Positions 20,471 through 23,849 of a stretch of 23,849 nucleotides of DNA are shown here, in pieces. Source of the DNA: a virus; the IMG/VR virus record IMGVR_UViG_3300008106_000032, positions 1 to 23,849 of that record. One strand, 5' to 3'. The first letter of the stretch is position 1. Each line of letters opens with the position of its first letter. A program made the translations under genes and the position numbers. The notes under the pieces were generated by a model. The model did not search any database, had not been told where the DNA came from, and saw only the letters and a program-made list of their open reading frames with translations.

Positions 20471-20880
20471 TCTTCGTCCAACAACTCACCGACTGCGAGC
20501 TGCTCGAAGTCTACACCAACAGCTGCCGCGCCATAGAAATAGCCAGGCGCTGCGGCAAGATCACCGCCACCGATGGCGATAGCGTATCACTAGAACAATT
20601 ACAACTAGACCAAGACCAAATCATGCGCGAAGTAAACAACCGCTTATCGTTCGATTACAAGTGGGAGATCGACAAAATCAAATCACCACCCGCCAACACC
20701 AGCCAAGGCATCAAGCCCGGCAATATGTACAAGCACCTGCTCATGGCCAAGGTGCAAATACAGATTGTAGAAGACTACTATAACCAGTGGAGCTGCCGCC
20801 TATACGTGGCCAACTTCTACCTCTGCCGCGTCATCCTCAAGCAGTCTACCATCCTCGAGCATTTCTCACGGCTGTCTTAG
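20467..20880 (+). CDS. Hypothetical early phage protein, 137 aa
   Basis: ATGA overlap with the preceding gene. The 137 residues are helical, with CELLEVYTNSCRAIEIARRCGKITATDGDSVSLEQLQLDQDQIMREVNNRLSFDYKWEIDKIK in the first half and a tyrosine/cysteine-rich end (VEDYYNQWSCRLYVANFYLCRVILKQSTILEHFSRLS). Not recognised. Context: early operon before the replication genes. Confidence 0.65.
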   Translation: MIFVQQLTDCELLEVYTNSCRAIEIARRCGKITATDGDSVSLEQLQLDQDQIMREVNNRLSFDYKWEIDKIKSPPANTSQGIKPGNMYKHLLMAKVQIQIVEDYYNQWSCRLYVANFYLCRVILKQSTILEHFSRLS

Positions 20881-20916
20881 TCTTAAGTCTTATGTCTAAC
20901 ATATAACGTCTATTTT

Positions 20917-21246
20917 ATGCCCAAGCGCTTCCTCCAAACCGAATACGAAAAGCTCACCAAAGCCGAGCTGATCAAAGCCATATACACCATAGGCGACAAG
21001 CACGATAAATTGACCATGGCCAATCAAATCAATTGCCATCAACTGCGCGAAGCTCGCTTCAAGCTGCGTCAATACAAGCTACGCAATGCAAAACTCAACC
21101 AATCCATACGCACCATGCGCCAGCGCGTGGTAGAGCTTACACCATCCAGCCATAGCGTTGAAAAAATATCATCTGAACAGGCGCTTGAGTATGTGATCGA
21201 TAGTTTGGGCAGAGCAATCAATAACCCTCAAACCAATGCCCTATGA
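20917..21246 (+). CDS. Hypothetical early phage protein, 109 aa, basic and helical
   Basis: Follows a 36-base gap rich in TCTTA and GTCTTA units. The protein is basic and helical (EYEKLTKAELIKAIYTIGDKHDKLTMANQINCHQLREARFKLRQYKLRNAKLNQSIRTMRQRVVEL), with likely coiled-coil heptads around 40-70 and an acidic C-terminal helix (SEQALEYVIDSLGRAI). ATGA overlap with the next gene. Function unknown. Confidence 0.6.
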   Translation: MPKRFLQTEYEKLTKAELIKAIYTIGDKHDKLTMANQINCHQLREARFKLRQYKLRNAKLNQSIRTMRQRVVELTPSSHSVEKISSEQALEYVIDSLGRAINNPQTNAL

Positions 21247-21467
21247 AAAACAAACCCAACCACGATCAACTGCTTCAAAGGTTAAAGCCTGTAATTGATT
21301 ACATGACAGAAAACCGAATACATCACTTCCTGATCGCAGGCAAAGACGGCACCTGCTCCCGCTTTTTGCTCGGCAACTTCGATGATCTTTCCGCCATGCT
21401 CGAAGACATGGCCAACAAAAACCCCGATGTAAAAAAGCTCATCAAAACCGTAGCCGATAAGTTATGA
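21243..21467 (+). CDS. Hypothetical early phage protein, 74 aa
   Basis: Start overlaps the preceding stop and end overlaps the next start, so it is coupled at both sides. The protein (RLKPVIDYMTENRIHHFLIAGKDGTCSRFLLGNFDDLSAMLEDMANKNPDVKKLIKTVADKL) reads as a small alpha/beta fold: helix, strand with a GKDG turn, strand, helix. Not recognised. Confidence 0.6.
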   Translation: MKNKPNHDQLLQRLKPVIDYMTENRIHHFLIAGKDGTCSRFLLGNFDDLSAMLEDMANKNPDVKKLIKTVADKL

Positions 21468-22105
21468 AAGAAACCCCTATACTCTTCTCCACGCCAATGG
21501 TGCAGGGCATACTGCAAGGCCGCAAAACGCAAACTCGTAGGATAGTAAAAGACTTGATTGGCTTAAATAGAACCAATGCCAAGATAGCAGCACTAGAAGA
21601 ATACAGCCTTTGCCCATTTGGCAAAGAAGGAGACATCCTTTGGGTGCGCGAGGCTCATAAAATTGTTTACAACAAGCAAACGGGAAACTTCTCCGTCTTC
21701 TTTCGAGACGATAATGTATTCCATTTCTACTACAAAAAGCTTTCACTCAATCTTGTTAAAAAGCTAAAGAAGCGGAAGAGCCTAAACAAAAGATGGGTCT
21801 CAGCCCGCTTCCTTCCAAAAGAACTCTCCCGCATCTGGCTGCAAAACACAGGCTACAAAATAGAACGCCTAAACGATATCACCGAAGATGATGCTATTGC
21901 AGAAGGCGTGCAGGAGCATGAGGGCACCTGCTTTTGGAAGGATTACAACCACCCAGAAAAATCAGTTCTGGAAGCTGGCTACTTCAATCCAATATCATCT
22001 TTCGAATCCCTCTGGCGCTCCATCCACGGCCCCGAGAGCTGGCACGAAAACCCCTGGGTGTGGGCAGTATCATTCAAAGTAGTAGCCACTAACGGCAAGC
22101 CTTAA
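21464..22105 (+). CDS. ASCH-like (PUA-fold) phage protein, 213 aa
   Basis: The N-terminus PILFSTPMVQGILQGRKTQTRRIVK contains the G19-R-K21-T-x-T-R25-R26 signature of the ASCH domain (pattern G-x-K-x-x-x-x-R), a PUA-like fold that binds RNA or modified nucleosides. A later segment (GDILWVREAHKIV, PKELSRIWLQNTGYKIERLNDITEDDAIAEGV) matches the second half of the fold, and the end, NPISSFESLWRSIHGPESWHENPWVWAVSFKVV, is typical of phage members with this 'F-x-x-L-W-x-x-I-x-G' closing. ASCH proteins have been linked to RNA binding and, in some cases, to hydrolysis of modified cytidines; the phage role is unknown. It is the last gene before the primase-helicase. Confidence 0.7.
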   Translation: MKETPILFSTPMVQGILQGRKTQTRRIVKDLIGLNRTNAKIAALEEYSLCPFGKEGDILWVREAHKIVYNKQTGNFSVFFRDDNVFHFYYKKLSLNLVKKLKKRKSLNKRWVSARFLPKELSRIWLQNTGYKIERLNDITEDDAIAEGVQEHEGTCFWKDYNHPEKSVLEAGYFNPISSFESLWRSIHGPESWHENPWVWAVSFKVVATNGKP

Positions 22106-22136
22106 TTTTTAATCCACTATTTTTTTATCTGTTCTC

Positions 22137-23849
22137 GTGACCGACACCACTACCAAAGACACCACCTACCTCACCGAGCGCCTGCAGCAGCTCGGCATCA
22201 CCCAGGCACAAAACACCTTCCTACGAAAGTGGTCGCAAGAAACCAGTGAGATCGTTGATGGTAAAACCATAACTAAAGTTCACGAGCAGCAGCGCGACTA
22301 TCAAATCCTCGATGCCGATCAGCACGGCAACATTGTCATTCATTATTTCAACCAGCACGGCCAGCCCTACCGGTGGAAAGATGAAGAACACAAATGGACT
22401 CGCGACTTTACGCGCAAGCGCCTGAAAGTGCAGAAGGGCGATATGAAGTACTATCAGGATCCAGGCTCTCCGCAGTTTCCTTTCTTTCCTAAAAGCATAA
22501 TCGAGAAGTATAGCCAGGCAACTGAGTGGAAAGAAAAAAAGCAAGGCGATAATCCCGGGCAGATCCACACGCTATTCCTGTTAGAAGGTGAATTCAAGTC
22601 TATCAAAGCAAGCATTTGCGGAGTGGATATAATCGGGCTGCCATCCATCCACGGCTTTTACAATGGCGATGTAAAAGGTCGCTTGCACGAAGATATCGAA
22701 GACATCATCATCACCTGTCAGGTGCAAAAAATTGTTTTTCTGGTAGATGCTGATTTGCTCAGCGTAAAGTGGGCCGAAGGAAAGGATCTCTCCAAGCGCC
22801 CCAACACCTTCTATGGATCAGTGAAAGCTTTCCGCGAAAGCCTGCAGTTGCTGCTCGATAATGAAGCGGTACCACTGCAGTACGTCTACTTCATGTATAT
22901 CAAAAGCAAGTTCATGAACGATGCCAAGGGCCTCGATGATTTGCTGATTAAGTATGAAGCCAAGACAATCGAAATCATTGAAGATCTTCACACACTCAAT
23001 TTTGCGCGCAAGTATTTCGATGGCATGGCCATCAACGATCTCAGTAAAGATGTGCAAGGGCGATTGTACAAAGAGCTGGGCCTTGTCAACGAAGATGATT
23101 TTTACAAAACCTATGGCGATTTTATTGGCGATCGCGAATTCCGATTCAAGCGCAGGCGCTACATCTACGATAAAGAAAAGAAGGAAGTCGTTTTTGTAAA
23201 GCACGAAGATGCCGAGAAGTTCATGCGCATCGGTCCCGACTGGGTAAAGGTGATCAGCACCGTCAACAAACATGGCGAGCCCGAAGAGGAGCTCGTGCCT
23301 TGGAAGATCAGCGAGATCCAGCGCGACTATGCCAAACGCTATCCGGACTTCATCGATACCATTACCCGCTATGATGGTTTTTGCAACGAGCCTAATTGGA
23401 ATGGCCAGTATCAGCAAAGCCTGCTCAACTGCTATAATGTTTGCCGCCCACTCAAGTGGCAAGCCACCGAGGGCAGCATCGCCAATACGCTTGGCTTTAT
23501 CAAGCACCTGTTCGGTGGCCAGGGCAACATCATTTTAGACGACAAGGGCCGCTTCGAAAGAGAAGAAGCCTACAAAGGCGATCAGTTTACCGTGGCGCTC
23601 GATTGGCTCACTATTCTTCTCAAGCATCCTAAACACATGCTGCCGGTACCATGCCTGGTATCTCCGGAGAACGGTACCGGCAAGTCTACCTTCCTCAAGT
23701 GGCTGCAAATGATCTTTGGCGATAACATGTGCATTCTGGGCAACGCACAGTTTCAAATGAAATTCAACGGCCACTACGCCACCAAGTTTATCATCAGCAT
23801 CGATGAAGGCTTTCTGGAAGTAGATAAGAAAGCCGAGAAAGAGCGCCTC
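22137..23849 (+). CDS. Primase-helicase, Toprim-like and SF3-type ATPase (partial at right edge)
   Basis: The frame opens at GTG 22137 (no ATG upstream; first in-frame ATG is 22443) and runs off the window after 571 codons. Residues 148-206 form a Toprim-like fold of the DUF3854 type: L148-L-E150-G-E152-F-K then 55 residues later L202-V-D204-A-D206, matching the E ... D-x-D metal-binding pattern of primases. The later part carries an SF3/D5-type ATPase: Walker A S509-P-E-N-G-T-G-K516-S517 and Walker B I-S-I-D556-E557-G. Such proteins couple primer-making to unwinding at phage origins. The remainder (arginine finger and C-terminal part) is beyond the window. The 31-base gap upstream has a T run, but no clear promoter. 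Confidence 0.8.
   Translation, partial: MTDTTTKDTTYLTERLQQLGITQAQNTFLRKWSQETSEIVDGKTITKVHEQQRDYQILDADQHGNIVIHYFNQHGQPYRWKDEEHKWTRDFTRKRLKVQKGDMKYYQDPGSPQFPFFPKSIIEKYSQATEWKEKKQGDNPGQIHTLFLLEGEFKSIKASICGVDIIGLPSIHGFYNGDVKGRLHEDIEDIIITCQVQKIVFLVDADLLSVKWAEGKDLSKRPNTFYGSVKAFRESLQLLLDNEAVPLQYVYFMYIKSKFMNDAKGLDDLLIKYEAKTIEIIEDLHTLNFARKYFDGMAINDLSKDVQGRLYKELGLVNEDDFYKTYGDFIGDREFRFKRRRYIYDKEKKEVVFVKHEDAEKFMRIGPDWVKVISTVNKHGEPEEELVPWKISEIQRDYAKRYPDFIDTITRYDGFCNEPNWNGQYQQSLLNCYNVCRPLKWQATEGSIANTLGFIKHLFGGQGNIILDDKGRFEREEAYKGDQFTVALDWLTILLKHPKHMLPVPCLVSPENGTGKSTFLKWLQMIFGDNMCILGNAQFQMKFNGHYATKFIISIDEGFLEVDKKAEKERL

Noticed and set aside
22818-23507. Long minus-strand frame of 229 residues under the primase-helicase
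   Set aside because: The plus frame carries Toprim and Walker motifs through this stretch; the opposite frame has no motif and is a codon-bias shadow.

Overview
The window is a dense stretch of a temperate, tailed (siphovirus-like) bacteriophage genome, or a prophage, of a Bacteroidota host. The sequence signs for Bacteroidota are SprB-type adhesin repeats inside a tail protein, a TTTG-N17-TAACTTTG promoter, few purine-rich ribosome binding sites, an integrase with the N-terminal form usual in this phylum, and interspersed CCCC-GTAGCYTTRGCGAA-GGGG palindromes. No rRNA, tRNA, CRISPR array or complete insertion sequence was seen.

Layout: (1) 1-859, the end of an upstream virion gene, a small protein and a possible tail-tube protein. 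(2) 860-1111, a non-coding island with five stem-loops. (3) 1112-3851, a small protein, the portal and a connector candidate. (4) 3848-5051, a compact lysis cassette: holin-like membrane protein, L,D-transpeptidase-like lysin and unimolecular spanin. (5) 5048-13258, tail assembly genes: three unknown proteins, a SprB-repeat tail protein, a hub-like tail protein, a tail-completion candidate and the tape measure. (6) 13279-13662, a secreted-protein moron on the opposite strand with its own promoter, followed by a 170-base repeat-rich control region. (7) 13869-16821, two unknown genes, then small and large terminase. (8) 16944-18095, the integrase on the minus strand. (9) 18146-18965, the immunity region: minus-strand repressor, plus-strand Cro-like protein and palindromic operators. 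(10) 19046-23849, early genes: antirepressor, eight or nine small overlapping genes including an ASCH-like protein, and a primase-helicase that runs off the right edge.

The genes fit one temperate life cycle. The divergent repressor/Cro pair with the antirepressor would decide lysis or lysogeny. The integrase and moron would serve the lysogen. The primase-helicase would copy the genome, the terminase and portal package it, the tail genes build the particle, and the lysis cassette opens all three envelope layers. Many genes overlap by ATGA or TGATG, so they are probably translated as long coupled operons. No host DNA lies on either side of the integrase, so this is either the circular or extracellular form, or a prophage whose attachment site is not next to int. 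Terminase lies about 12 kb downstream of portal, separated by lysis and tail genes, which differs from the usual terminase-portal-capsid order.

Most notable: a 36-base palindromic repeat sitting in the same reading frame inside two unrelated genes; a 13-base sequence present twice directly and once inverted around the start codon of the gene at 13869, able to form alternative stems; and the three-part lysis cassette. All functional calls come from reading the sequence by eye, without database searches.
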